A stretch of 43,051 nucleotides of DNA from Bacteroidales bacterium (GCA_027064095.1 JAMOQI010000044.1:1-43051); one strand, 5' to 3'. Counted from the first letter of the stretch, positions 25,803 through 35,118 are shown. Translations and numbers: made by a program. The notes: a model not told the origin generated them from the letters alone.

Positions 25803-27983
25803 CTATCTCTTAAGAATTGACCTGGAAATTTGGCTATTGCCGGAGTTAATAATAATAAAATACAGACCATTTGTAAGTTCTGATATATCAATAATATTAT
25901 TAGAAATTAAAGTTTCTTTAACCAATTTACCTGATGTGCTATAAATTGATACTGTAGAATTGTTTAATATAGAACTATTAATATAAGCAATACCCGTAGT
26001 AGGATTAGGATAAATAGATATATCATTTGTATTTATTGCGTTTTCAATTCCGGCACAATAAATAAAATTAACCAAAACAGAGTCGCTGATACTGCATGAA
26101 TTTGATGTTACATTTACGCTAAAGTACCTAGCCCCAAAACCTATTCCTGAAGAATCTACTGTAATAGTCTGAGAAGTTGCTCCTGTTGACCAAAGATAAC
26201 TATCCATTCCGGCTCCAGCATCTAGTATAATTGAATTATTGGCACAAACAACAGTGTCAAGAGGCCAGTTAATTATAGGAGTTTGTTTTACCAAAATTGT
26301 ATTTGTTCTTTCATCATTAGAAGTGTTCTGGTCACTGGTAAGCAAATGTTTAACGCTAAGAGTTGTATTTCCTATAATATTTAAATTAAGAGGAGTGGTA
26401 AATGTAACTAGCTGAGAATCTCCAGCATTTAAATTAAGTGCCATAGACTCCACAATATCAGGATTTGAACCAAATTTATATCTAAAATCAACATTTGTAT
26501 TGAAAGGAATATTACCATGATTAGTTACATAAGCACTAATGGTTTCACTCTCACCACTACAATAGCTAGTGTTTACGTTAATAGAGCTTATTCCTAAATC
26601 TTCAAAACTAAATTCGTCAGCACCAATATCCGGGGTAATACTATTTCGAGAAATACCATCAATATCAATACTTACATTTGGAGTAGTAAGCGAACTTGTT
26701 CCTTTCTTGCTAATAGAGCTATATCCATTTATATGCAAATCAGTATTGCTAACAAAGTTAGGGTCATAATTTACAGAATAATAATCCCAATTAGAAGCTG
26801 TTCGCCATGCAGATAAGCTTGAAATATTACTGTTATTTTTCCATTTTCCCAAATATCCTAAAGGAAAATAATAGTCATTATTATCAGAAATTAAGAAAGG
26901 AAAATTTGTAGACTGATCAATATTCATACAATTTCCTGTACTGGAAATCTTAACAATATTATTTTGGAAGCGAATATTACTAGAGGTTTGTCCATTAATA
27001 AACATTCCTGTAGAAGAGCCTCCGGCAAGGTTTATACTGTTGTAATAAATGTTGTGAGAACCAGAGTTACTATAATGAAAAGCATAAGCTCCACTACCCG
27101 TAAAACTAATAAAGTTATTAGTTATTAGTCCTGCAAAATTACTACCAATACAGCTTTCCATTCTAATACCAAATCCTTTGACTGCATAAATCTTATTATT
27201 CTGTACTTGCAATCCATTTTTTGAATACAGGTTATAAATAGCTCTGAAATCATAATATGATGAACTTGTGCTTATAATATTTCCATTAATAATAGGAGCA
27301 TTTTGATAATAAAGTGCTATAGTCCAGCGATATTGGTTTGTAAATGTATTGTTTGTAATTACAGCTCCGGCATTTAAACTTGTAGAAGAAGCTCCTTGCA
27401 TATAAATACCCATACTTCCGTTCTGAAAGACATTATTGTTAAAAGTAATATAAGAAATATTATTTCCTGTATTAGTTCCATAAACTAATGCTGTTGAAAA
27501 AGCAGATGAAGAAGTTGAATTATTTTTTATTACGCAATGCTCAAAAGAATTATGATTGCAAACGCCAGCCAACTCTACTACTGTTGAGTTATTGTCGATT
27601 CCTGTTCTTTCAAAAGTAATCCATTTAAAACTAATATATTTAGCTGCATTAAGTTTTACTAAATAATTGTTTGATGAAGAGCTGCTTGATGCAGATTGTA
27701 CTATCACTAAAGAGCTATCATGACTAGCTGATACAAAGCTAATAGTGTTTATTGAGTCAGCGCCACTAATATCATTAATAATAAAATTACCAGTGTAAGT
27801 TCCTGAAGCAACATTAAAAATTACAGGACCATTAACTCCACTGGAGTTAAGAGCAGCAACAGCAGCATTAATACTTGCATAATCTGCTCCAGAACCTCCA
27901 ATTGTCTTTATACCACTGATTTGAGCTAAGGACGTCAATTGTAAAAGAATTAAAATAGAAGAATAGAATAGTTTTTTGTACAT
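25803..27983 (-). CDS. Exported beta-helix / CARDB protein with T9SS sorting domain
   Basis: 726 aa from the ATG at 27983, chosen over 28037 because a signal peptide (MYKKLFYSSILILLQLTSLAQ) starts there. Residues ~25-420 contain GSGADYASINAAVAALNSSG and repeated Asn/Ser/Ile-rich rungs (NNTFTNQ, NGNIISTS, QNNKIYAVKGFGI, ITNNFISFTG), typical of a right-handed parallel beta-helix. A CARDB-like Ig module follows (about 475-560), then a PKD/Ig-like part (LDAGAGMDSYLWSTGATSQTITVDSSG), and a T9SS sorting domain at the end (ISIYPNPTTGIAYINSS). Surface polysaccharide-binding or adhesin role is likely; no catalytic site is identified. The true promoter may be near 28035-28042. Confidence 0.85.
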   Translation of the reverse strand: MYKKLFYSSILILLQLTSLAQISGIKTIGGSGADYASINAAVAALNSSGVNGPVIFNVASGTYTGNFIINDISGADSINTISFVSASHDSSLVIVQSASSSSSSNNYLVKLNAAKYISFKWITFERTGIDNNSTVVELAGVCNHNSFEHCVIKNNSTSSSAFSTALVYGTNTGNNISYITFNNNVFQNGSMGIYMQGASSTSLNAGAVITNNTFTNQYRWTIALYYQNAPIINGNIISTSSSYYDFRAIYNLYSKNGLQVQNNKIYAVKGFGIRMESCIGSNFAGLITNNFISFTGSGAYAFHYSNSGSHNIYYNSINLAGGSSTGMFINGQTSSNIRFQNNIVKISSTGNCMNIDQSTNFPFLISDNNDYYFPLGYLGKWKNNSNISSLSAWRTASNWDYYSVNYDPNFVSNTDLHINGYSSISKKGTSSLTTPNVSIDIDGISRNSITPDIGADEFSFEDLGISSINVNTSYCSGESETISAYVTNHGNIPFNTNVDFRYKFGSNPDIVESMALNLNAGDSQLVTFTTPLNLNIIGNTTLSVKHLLTSDQNTSNDERTNTILVKQTPIINWPLDTVVCANNSIILDAGAGMDSYLWSTGATSQTITVDSSGIGFGARYFSVNVTSNSCSISDSVLVNFIYCAGIENAINTNDISIYPNPTTGIAYINSSILNNSTVSIYSTSGKLVKETLISNNIIDISELTNGLYFIIINSGNSQISRSILKR

Positions 27984-28034
27984 AATAATTGAAATTAATT
28001 TATAGATAATAAATTTTGTATTTTTATAAAACGA

Positions 28035-28042
28035 CAAAAATA
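28035..28042 (-). promoter_or_regulatory. Candidate -7 element of the beta-helix gene
   Basis: The complement of CAAAAATA is TATTTTTG, 52 bp upstream of the ATG at 27983. No -33 box at 19-21 nt is seen, and the region is very AT-rich. Confidence 0.35.
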
Positions 28043-28249
28043 ATAAATAAACTGAAAGTAGATTTTATAAAAATTACGAATAATATATTGCCAAAAATAA
28101 TGTAACTAAAAAACAAAAAGAGGGTATAAAACAGTCTTTAACTTTCAAAAAATAGCTTTAATTAGATTTTTTATTTGTTGTGTTAATGAAAAATTATTGT
28201 AATTTTACGGCCTCTGCATTGAGGGTTCGTTTGTTTATTATTATAATAT

Positions 28250-28510
28250 ATGTCGCTTAAAAATTATCGTATAAAAAGATTATCTTGGTTACTTGGACTA
28301 TTTATAGTACTTGGGTTATTTGCCGGTTCTTGTACTAGAGCAAGGTACCGTAGAATGATTAAAAAGCGTAGAACAGGTCATATAAAGAGAAAATCTCATC
28401 ATAGTACTTATCAGAAGAAACTTCGAAAAAGTACAATTTCTACAAGCTCTAAGTATTATATCAAAAAGCAAAACAAGAACTATCGCCGTAGACCGTGGTA
28501 CGATAATTAA
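28250..28510 (+). CDS. Small polybasic lipoprotein of unknown function
   Basis: 86 aa. The N-terminus has charged residues, a hydrophobic stretch (LSWLLGLFIVLGLFA) and AGSC, a plausible lipobox giving a mature protein starting at C28. The mature part is almost wholly Lys/Arg/Tyr/Ser/His (RARYRRMIKKRRTGHIKRKSHHS...YYIKKQNKNYRRRPWYDN), with no acidic residue until the last two (D/N). It would be a strongly positive peptide tethered to a membrane, able to bind LPS, nucleic acid or acidic glycan. No family is recognised. ATG 28250 is preceded by ATTATTATAATAT, no strong Shine-Dalgarno. The strand is opposite to both neighbours. Confidence 0.6.
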   Translation: MSLKNYRIKRLSWLLGLFIVLGLFAGSCTRARYRRMIKKRRTGHIKRKSHHSTYQKKLRKSTISTSSKYYIKKQNKNYRRRPWYDN

Positions 28511-28532
28511 ATAGTTTTTCTAGAGATTCTTC

Positions 28533-29090
28533 TTAATGTTTTTTTTTATTTTCATGTATAATACATCCCATCATGTTTGGATGATCAATTACGTAATTAT
28601 TTGAATTAAAACCTCTTAATTTCCATAAAACATAAAAGTCTCCAAATGCTCCAAGAGTAAAAATAATGCCGTAAATTAAAAGATAAAAATTACCCATAAC
28701 AAAGGATAATATTATTGGAATTATACCCAATGCCACACCAGGAAGTGTTAATGCTAGTTTGTATTTCCAAAGTTTTACTTTATTAGAATAATGACAATAA
28801 GGGCTAAAAGTATTTTTAGAAAAACCAAAACTCAAATTTTTAAATTGCCAATTGTCTAAGACTAGGTAAACAATTGCATGAAGAAGTTCATGCAGAATTA
28901 TTGAAATGATAAAAATGAATATTATTAAAAAAAGTTTTTCTTGCAAAACATTCAACTCCTCAGCGAAGTTTACACTCTGATTCCAGAAAGAATAAAAAAT
29001 AAGAATAAAAAATGACGAAAAAGGCAAGGCCCATAACAATAGCATGCGACTAGCTTTATTTGAATCATAGCTAATTTCTTTTTCAGCCAT
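28533..29090 (-). CDS. DUF3267 membrane protein, putative zincin-type metalloprotease
   Basis: 185 aa with four to five hydrophobic segments. The second carries HELLH (67-71), a HExxH zinc motif, followed by YLVLDNWQFKNLSFGF and later CHYSNKVKLWKYKLALTLPGVALGIIPII and GAFGDFYVLWKLRGF, the arrangement of DUF3267, which is related to intramembrane site-2-type proteases. The Asp in GAFGD may be the third ligand. Target unknown. The ATG is 6 bp after the stop of ruvC, so it is co-transcribed with it. Confidence 0.82.
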   Translation of the reverse strand: MAEKEISYDSNKASRMLLLWALPFSSFFILIFYSFWNQSVNFAEELNVLQEKLFLIIFIFIISIILHELLHAIVYLVLDNWQFKNLSFGFSKNTFSPYCHYSNKVKLWKYKLALTLPGVALGIIPIILSFVMGNFYLLIYGIIFTLGAFGDFYVLWKLRGFNSNNYVIDHPNMMGCIIHENKKKH

Positions 29091-29096
29091 ATGTTA

Positions 29097-29651
29097 TTAT
29101 TTTTTAAGTCTGTTCGGATTATCGGATAAAAATGCCCCCCAGCTTCCATATGATTTTTGCTCGACACCCGGTTTTCGTTGATAATAATGACAAACGGCTG
29201 TTGCTAAAGCGTCTGTTGCATCGAGAAAATCCGGTATTTCTTTTAGACCTATAGTGCTTTTTAGCATTGCTGCAACTTGCTCCTTTGATGCATTTCCGTT
29301 TCCTGTAACAGCTTTTTTAATTTTCTTTGGCTCATATTCAGTATAAGGAATATCTCTAGAGAGTGCTGCAGCTATTGCAACTCCTTGTGCTCTACCAAGT
29401 TTTAGCATAGACTGAACATTCTTGCCAAAAAACTGAGCCTCAATAGCCATTTCATCAGGGTGAAACTCTTCGATTAATGAAAGTGTACGTTTAAAAATCT
29501 TTTGCAACTTAAGCGCATGATTGCTTAGTTTGTGTAATTTTACCACCCCAAGAGCAAGCATTTCTATTTTGCTTCCCTTTTGATGAATTAATCCATAACC
29601 CATAACTGTGGTTCCAGGGTCAATTCCTAATATTATTCTATCTTTACTCAA
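29097..29651 (-). CDS. ruvC: Holliday junction resolvase RuvC
   Basis: 184 aa from a TTG start at 29651. No ATG lies near the conserved beginning (SKDRIILGIDPGTTVMGYG); the nearest upstream ATG (29711) would add 20 odd residues and overlap the divergent gene. AAAGGTAG lies 5 nt before the TTG as a possible ribosome site. The catalytic quartet is D11 (GIDPGT), E71 (AIEAQFF), D144 and D147 (DFLDATDALATA); KLGRAQGVA is also typical. It cuts Holliday junctions at the end of homologous recombination with RuvAB. It is followed by the DUF3267 gene. Confidence 0.93.
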   Translation of the reverse strand: MSKDRIILGIDPGTTVMGYGLIHQKGSKIEMLALGVVKLHKLSNHALKLQKIFKRTLSLIEEFHPDEMAIEAQFFGKNVQSMLKLGRAQGVAIAAALSRDIPYTEYEPKKIKKAVTGNGNASKEQVAAMLKSTIGLKEIPDFLDATDALATAVCHYYQRKPGVEQKSYGSWGAFLSDNPNRLKK

Positions 29652-29670
29652 TATTTCTACCTTTAGGTAT

Positions 29671-30681
29671 ATGAAGAGAACAAAATTATATAAAACATAT
29701 AACATTATCATAAGAAGTGTAATTATTATTACATCATTTACATTTCTATACTTTCAATTATTTGTTAAACAGGACTTTAATAACCTTTTAAATGACATCA
29801 GTAATATTCTAAATACTAGTAATAATTGGTGGTTAATTATTTTAAGCCTTGCTTTAATGCCGATAAATTGGTCTTTAGAGGCGCTAAAATGGAAACTATT
29901 GCTAAAAAACAAAGAAGAAATATCGTTTGGACTTTCCTTAAAAGCAATTTTCAGTGGTGCAAGTATTAGTGCAGTAAGCCCAAACAGAACAGGTGATTAT
30001 TTCGGAAGAATATTTGTATTAAAAGGAACTAAATTTTGGGAAGGTGTGTTTATTACAATTATTGGTTCATATGCCCAAACAATTACAACACTGCTTTTTG
30101 GTGGAATGGCAGTATTTGCCTTTCTGACTCCAGCTCTTGTTTCTAACGAAAATCTGGATTCTAGTCGCTTACTTATTTTTCAATATACTTATGTTATTCT
30201 GCTCTCAATTTTTATATTACTCTATTTTAGAATATCACTAATCTCTAAAATGATACCTCCTAAATGGAAAAGAATTCATAAATATGTAAATATTTTTATC
30301 AATTATAAATTCAATCAGCTTTTTACGGCGCTTTCAATTAGTATTTTACGATATATAGTTTTTAGCTTTCAGTTTTATTTATTACTTATTGCGGTGGGAA
30401 TAAATTCCTTTAGCCCATTTGAGGCTTTGCTTTTCACTTCTTCTGTTTTCTTGATAAATACTATACGACCAAGTATAGCATTATTGGAAATTGGAATAAG
30501 AGGTTCCGTTGCTATATTTGTATTAAATTTATTCTTATCAGAAACTGAAATAAATCTATATCTCGAAAATGCTGTTCTTCTTGCCTCATCGTTGCTATGG
30601 TTAATTAATATTATCCTTCCGGCTATAATTGGACTGTTTTTTATAAAAGATTTGCGTTTTTTTAAATCTAATAATCAATAA
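29671..30681 (+). CDS. LPG-synthase-TM / flippase-like integral membrane protein
   Basis: 336 aa from the ATG at 29671, chosen over 29608 because the upstream part overlaps ruvC. About eight hydrophobic segments, with ALKWKLLLKNKEEISFGLSLKAIFSGASISAVSPNRTGDYFGRI matching the lysylphosphatidylglycerol-synthase transmembrane (UPF0104/DUF2029-like flippase) family, which in many species moves or makes polar lipids. It lacks the aminoacyl-transferase domain of true MprF. TAATG joins it directly (1-base overlap) to the GT2 gene, which suggests joint handling of a glycolipid (inference). Confidence 0.8.
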   Translation: MKRTKLYKTYNIIIRSVIIITSFTFLYFQLFVKQDFNNLLNDISNILNTSNNWWLIILSLALMPINWSLEALKWKLLLKNKEEISFGLSLKAIFSGASISAVSPNRTGDYFGRIFVLKGTKFWEGVFITIIGSYAQTITTLLFGGMAVFAFLTPALVSNENLDSSRLLIFQYTYVILLSIFILLYFRISLISKMIPPKWKRIHKYVNIFINYKFNQLFTALSISILRYIVFSFQFYLLLIAVGINSFSPFEALLFTSSVFLINTIRPSIALLEIGIRGSVAIFVLNLFLSETEINLYLENAVLLASSLLWLINIILPAIIGLFFIKDLRFFKSNNQ

Positions 30682-31793
30682 TGAGCCTTTTAATTTCAAT
30701 ATTAATTCTATTATCTATTGACCTGTATATTATACTTATAGTGGCAATAAGCATTGGGTGGTTCAAAATAAAAGAAACGTCAATCAATAATGATTTACAG
30801 GATATAAATACGTTTAGTATTATTATTCCTTTTAAAAATGAAGCAAGCAACTTAACTCCCTTGCTGAAGGACTTATCACAATTAAATTATTCCGTTTCAA
30901 ATTATGAGATCATTTTTGTAAATGACGATTCTGTTGATGATTCTGTTGAGCTTATCAGTAAATATATTTCTTCGAATAACCTATCTTGGCTTTTGTTATC
31001 ATCTAGTGGTGGTAAGAAAAAAGCAATAGAAAAAGCCATTAACAAAGCCCAAAATAAATATATTATTAGCATTGACGCAGATTGTAGAATTCCTGATGGT
31101 ATTCTTAAAGCATATAATACTACTTTAATAAAAAGAGAAACAAAAATGATATCCGGGCCAGTAGCGTTTTATAGTAATAACAGAATTTTCGGGCAATTAT
31201 TAGAGCTCGAATTTATTAGTTTAATAGGAAGTGGAGCAGGAAGTATTGGTATTGAAAAACCTATTATGATGAATGCTGCAAATATGTTATTCGAACGCAA
31301 ATTAGCAATTGAAGCTAGCAATAAGGTGTATAATGATAAAACAAAATCTGGTGATGATATCTTTTTAATGCATTTTTTAATTGAGAAATATGGAGCAAAC
31401 GAAATACAATTTCTAAAAAATAAGGATGCCATTATTAGTACAAAAGCACCAACAAATGTAACAGAACTTATAAAACAAAGAATAAGGTGGACAGCAAAAG
31501 CACGCCATTATAAAATCAATTTTACTAGCATTGCGGCACTTATTGTATTATTTCTAAACTTTATTTTTATGATATCTTTCTTTATGATGTTTTTACCGGA
31601 ATATAGCACATTATTTTTATTTATTTTCATTGTAAAAACCATAATAGACTTACCTTTATTATTCTCTACAGCTTCATTTCTAGGACAGAAAAACAGATTA
31701 ATATTATTACCATTATTACAATTTATTTACCCATTTTATATTGTTACAACTGCTTTTGCAGGGCTTTTATCTAAAGAAAGCTGGGAAAAATAG
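30681..31793 (+). CDS. Membrane-anchored GT2 glycosyltransferase
   Basis: 370 aa. An N-terminal transmembrane segment is followed by a GT-A domain: FSIIIPFKNEASNL, NDDSVDDS (substrate/metal region), SIDADCR (DxD-like), and a C-terminal KQRIRW (QxxRW-type) motif typical of processive-like GT2 enzymes. Three hydrophobic segments near the C-terminus (FTSIAALIVLFLNFIFMISFF etc.) hold it in the membrane. The acceptor is probably a lipid or glycolipid; sugar unknown. Coupled to the flippase-like gene by TAATG overlap. Confidence 0.88.
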   Translation: MSLLISILILLSIDLYIILIVAISIGWFKIKETSINNDLQDINTFSIIIPFKNEASNLTPLLKDLSQLNYSVSNYEIIFVNDDSVDDSVELISKYISSNNLSWLLLSSSGGKKKAIEKAINKAQNKYIISIDADCRIPDGILKAYNTTLIKRETKMISGPVAFYSNNRIFGQLLELEFISLIGSGAGSIGIEKPIMMNAANMLFERKLAIEASNKVYNDKTKSGDDIFLMHFLIEKYGANEIQFLKNKDAIISTKAPTNVTELIKQRIRWTAKARHYKINFTSIAALIVLFLNFIFMISFFMMFLPEYSTLFLFIFIVKTIIDLPLLFSTASFLGQKNRLILLPLLQFIYPFYIVTTAFAGLLSKESWEK

Positions 31794-31856
31794 AAACAGT
31801 AAAGTAAATGATAAATTTACGAATAAAGACATCTACTAATTATACTAGGTCGTGAT

Positions 31857-31888
31857 AGAAAATTGTATGAATAATGCGAATTAATATT
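31857..31888. repeat. Short palindromic repeat, copy 3 (half-site)
   Basis: AATTGTATGAATAATGCG (31861-31878) is identical to 12694-12711 and is followed by AATTAATATTA. The opposite arm seen in the other copies is not evident. It lies between the convergent GT2 and diacylglycerol kinase genes. Confidence 0.6.
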
Positions 31889-31931
31889 ACAAATTTGTCG
31901 GCTCAGTATAGTACAAAAGTATTTTTAAAAT

Positions 31932-32300
31932 CTAAAAATAAGGTATGAAAACATAAGCAGCTACAACTACAGAAGCTATAGCTAAAACTAAGACTGCTGC
32001 TGCTGACATATCCTTTATTCTGCCAATCTCAGTATTATAATTTTCATCAATAAGATTGCAAAGTTTTTCAATAGATGAATTAAATATCTCAGCAGAAATT
32101 ACTAAGGCAATCATTATCACTATTATAGCTCTTTCAATATTTGAGAGTGGATAATAATAGGCAGCAGATAATGTTACCAACATTGCCAATAAATGCACAT
32201 AAAAATTGCGTTGAGATTTCATCATCACGCTTAATCCGTTAGCTGCATTTACAAAACTCCATAAGAAGCCTTTGATACCTTTGTTACTTTTGTATTTCAA
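31932..32300 (-). CDS. dgkA: Diacylglycerol / undecaprenol kinase (DgkA type)
   Basis: 122 aa with three transmembrane helices and the DgkA signature ERAIIVIMIALVISAEIFNSSIEKLCNLIDEN, with Glu/Asn catalytic residues in the ExxNxxIE pattern, and IGRIKDMSAAAVLV in helix 3. It phosphorylates diacylglycerol or undecaprenol in the inner membrane. It starts 30 bp after the stop of the hypothetical exported protein, so it may be transcribed with it. Confidence 0.92.
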   Translation of the reverse strand: MKYKSNKGIKGFLWSFVNAANGLSVMMKSQRNFYVHLLAMLVTLSAAYYYPLSNIERAIIVIMIALVISAEIFNSSIEKLCNLIDENYNTEIGRIKDMSAAAVLVLAIASVVVAAYVFIPYF

Positions 32301-32329
32301 TTTTATATTTTTTATCTAATAAAAATATA

Positions 32330-32788
32330 TTACGGATAATATACTTTAGGAAGTTTCTTAATCTCTTTTATAACACGATATTTAGTCTTTCCTTTATAAA
32401 GATATTTTAGCAATCCTAATCCAGAGTATTCTATTGGAGGAGGTGTTGTAGTAAGTCCATCGGAAACTAAGTTCCCATTTTCATCAGGTCTTGAATGTAT
32501 ATATGCTTCTATATAAATAGTATCTCCTTTTTCAAAAGTGTTTTTTCGCATTCTTTCAGTATCCAAAGAATATGTTTTGAATTCCAACTTATTAATGCCA
32601 ATCCATAAATCTTCGAATTTCAATTTCTCTGATGAGACTTTGGATACCATTTTAAAACTATAGTGTATTGTACTACCACTTTTTGCTCTTCCCCCATACG
32701 ACTTCTGTTGAGTAGCTTCAAAATTACTGAACGGAACGCTTATAAACCATCCAAAAAGGAATAAAAATATAACGGCTGTAATTTTCAT
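32330..32788 (-). CDS. Hypothetical exported protein
   Basis: 152 aa. MKITAVIFLFLFGWFISVPFS is a signal peptide or anchor; no lipobox. The rest is beta-rich (GGRAKSGSTIHYSFKMVSKVSS, LWIGINKLEFKTYSL, GDTIYIEAYIHS) and ends with RVIKEIKKLPKVYYP. No known domain is recognised. It starts 25 bp after the MacB-like permease stop and 30 bp before dgkA, within a four-gene minus-strand group. Confidence 0.65.
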   Translation of the reverse strand: MKITAVIFLFLFGWFISVPFSNFEATQQKSYGGRAKSGSTIHYSFKMVSKVSSEKLKFEDLWIGINKLEFKTYSLDTERMRKNTFEKGDTIYIEAYIHSRPDENGNLVSDGLTTTPPPIEYSGLGLLKYLYKGKTKYRVIKEIKKLPKVYYP

Positions 32789-32812
32789 AAAAAATATTTT
32801 AAAAAATTTATA

Positions 32813-34054
32813 CTAATTTGAACGTATGGCTTCCACCGGACTCAATCTTGAAGCCAAATATGCAGGAATCATTCCTGCTACAAGACCTATCAAAAGTGAT
32901 ACCATTATACCTAGCACAATATTACCAAAAGACATTATGAGCTCAAAATGAAAACCATAAGTTGCAATTAATACTGCGGCATAAACGATCACCAAACCTA
33001 TTACCCCCCCAAATAGAGAAAGAAAAACAGATTCGAAAAGAAATTGAAGAAGAATAAAAAAGTTTTTAGCACCAATGGCTTTTTGTATTCCAATTTGATT
33101 GGTACGTTCGCGTACACTTACAAACATAATGTTTGCAATGCCAAAACCTCCTACCAGCAAACTAAGACCGCCAATAAACCAGCCTGCAATACCTATTGTT
33201 TTAAATATCCCATCAAAATTACTATTTAATTTAGAAATTTCATTAATAGAGAAATCTTCTTCTTCCGAAGGTTTAAGTCTATGAAATGCTCTTAAGGAAG
33301 ACCTAATCTCATCAGCAATCTGTTCATTTGATATTCCTTTTTTTGCAATAACCATAATAGTTGGATTTATTCTACTGGATCTAAGATTAATAATATTCCT
33401 TGCAAAATTTATAGGAACAAGTATTCTAGCATCATGAGATTGGCCAAATAGATCTTCTCCTTGACGTTTAAAAACACCTATAACTGCCACTTTCCTCCCA
33501 AAAATCTTAAATTTCTTTCCTATAGGATCTAAATTTTTAAACAGACCTTCGGCTATGTCAATTCCGATAATGGCTACCGGCTTTCCAGATGCACTTTCTA
33601 ATGCAGAGAAATATCTTCCTTCTTGCATATCAAAATCAAATATATCTTTATATTCCTGTGACGCAGCAATAGTTACGGCATTATCAATTTTTTTATTTCC
33701 ATATTGTACAGTTTTGGGGGTGCTGACCATAAAACCAACGCTATTGGCGTATTTCATTTTTTTTCTAAGATAATCAGCATCTTTGATATTAGGTTCTGGT
33801 CGTTGGTAATATTTCCACCATGGGTAATCTCCAAAAATCCAAGGCCATTTCTGAACGTACATAATATTGTTCCCCAAACTATTAATAGAAGAACGAATCT
33901 TGAATTCTAGAGAATCTATTAATGTAAATACAGAAATAACTGAAAATATACCAATCGTAATTCCTAATAACGACAGAGTTGTTTGCAATTTATTTGATAA
34001 TAAACTATTAATAGCAAATAAATAACTTTCCCTAATTAACTTTAATAATATCAT
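32813..34054 (-). CDS. MacB/FtsX-like ABC transporter permease
   Basis: 413 aa. One N-terminal transmembrane helix (LQTTLSLLGITIGIFSVISVFTLI), a MacB-type periplasmic core domain (about 45-270, with GRYFSALESASGKPVAIIG and RVAVIGVF-like strand), then three C-terminal helices with the FtsX core (GGFGIANIMFVSVRERTNQIGIQKAIGAK). Such permeases use an ABC ATPase to drive lipoprotein or peptide export by mechanotransmission; no ATPase gene is in the window. The ATG overlaps the EEP gene stop by one base, so the two are coupled. Confidence 0.9.
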   Translation of the reverse strand: MILLKLIRESYLFAINSLLSNKLQTTLSLLGITIGIFSVISVFTLIDSLEFKIRSSINSLGNNIMYVQKWPWIFGDYPWWKYYQRPEPNIKDADYLRKKMKYANSVGFMVSTPKTVQYGNKKIDNAVTIAASQEYKDIFDFDMQEGRYFSALESASGKPVAIIGIDIAEGLFKNLDPIGKKFKIFGRKVAVIGVFKRQGEDLFGQSHDARILVPINFARNIINLRSSRINPTIMVIAKKGISNEQIADEIRSSLRAFHRLKPSEEEDFSINEISKLNSNFDGIFKTIGIAGWFIGGLSLLVGGFGIANIMFVSVRERTNQIGIQKAIGAKNFFILLQFLFESVFLSLFGGVIGLVIVYAAVLIATYGFHFELIMSFGNIVLGIMVSLLIGLVAGMIPAYLASRLSPVEAIRSN

Positions 34055-35118
34055 TAATTTTCTGGCTTTAGTTGTACTTTTGCCAATAAAGGTTGATGGT
34101 CAGAATATTTAAAACCATTAGAAATATTGTGTATTTCAAGTCCTTTTACATTTGGTGAAAGTAGAAAAAAATCTATTACTGTCGTAAGTGTTTCTCCAAC
34201 GGTATAAGATGTTGAGTCTCTTCTGTTTGTTGGCTGCTTATTATCGTAGAACCACGTCCAGCCTTTAGGCATTAAATCAGATGAAATATCCAATCTGCTA
34301 TTATTATCCATTATATCTTTATCAAAATCCGGTTTAAAATCAGGAGCACATTGATTCCAGTCACCACCAACTATTATATAATTGCCTTTATCATACTCTT
34401 TTGTTACAAATTTTTTAATCTGTTTCATTTGAGCAATACGAAGTCCGCCATCATCGTAGGCAGAGTTGTGAGTATTAATAATTAAAAGATATTTACCATT
34501 ATTCAAATTGTAACGATTAACGAGAAAACATCTATCTAACATAAATAATGATTTTGGCCAAGCGAAATTTCCAATATAAGAATGACGAACTGATTGTTGT
34601 GGGACATACTTTCCCAATGTCAGTAAGCCACTATTAACAGCACCCATGGGTTTAAAAATGGGAATAGGAACATAAGGAACAAGGTAATTAGTGCCGAAAT
34701 CAGCATGATAATCTTTAAACATATTACATAATGTATCGGCTTGGTTGGTAAAATATGAACGTGTTGAAGATTTATCCACCTCTTGAAATAGCATAAAATC
34801 CACCTTTGGCATTTTCTTAATTTCATCCTTCACGCCTTGAATATTTTTAAAAACAACTTTTGACTCAGGATAAACTTTTGTGCCTCCACTATAGAAAAAA
34901 TCCATTTCTTTATTTAGCCCGCAATAACCTAAATTCCATGAGAGAAATGATAATTCCATACTATCGCTAAGAGTGCTTGTAGTTTGATTGTCATTTTTAA
35001 AAACAAGGGTTTCAGAATCTGGACTATAGTCATTTATACTAATATAACCAACAAAAAACACAAACGCTAGAATTAATACTATAATTAACCACAAAAGGGA
35101 TTTCAAAAGTTTTTTCAT
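34054..35118 (-). CDS. Endonuclease/exonuclease/phosphatase (EEP) family exported protein
   Basis: 354 aa. The N-terminal helix (LLKSLLWLIIVLILAFVFFVGYI) is a signal anchor. The EEP fold is clear: LSFLSWNLGY, FMLFQEVDKS (metal Glu), IINTHNSAYDD, VGGDWNQ (Asp/Asn pair), VIDFFLLS and SDHQPL (catalytic Asp-His). It cleaves a phosphodiester or phosphomonoester in the envelope; substrate unknown (nuclease, sphingomyelinase-like or phosphatase are all possible). It is first in the minus-strand group with the permease, driven by the promoter at 35147-35177. Confidence 0.88.
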   Translation of the reverse strand: MKKLLKSLLWLIIVLILAFVFFVGYISINDYSPDSETLVFKNDNQTTSTLSDSMELSFLSWNLGYCGLNKEMDFFYSGGTKVYPESKVVFKNIQGVKDEIKKMPKVDFMLFQEVDKSSTRSYFTNQADTLCNMFKDYHADFGTNYLVPYVPIPIFKPMGAVNSGLLTLGKYVPQQSVRHSYIGNFAWPKSLFMLDRCFLVNRYNLNNGKYLLIINTHNSAYDDGGLRIAQMKQIKKFVTKEYDKGNYIIVGGDWNQCAPDFKPDFDKDIMDNNSRLDISSDLMPKGWTWFYDNKQPTNRRDSTSYTVGETLTTVIDFFLLSPNVKGLEIHNISNGFKYSDHQPLLAKVQLKPEN

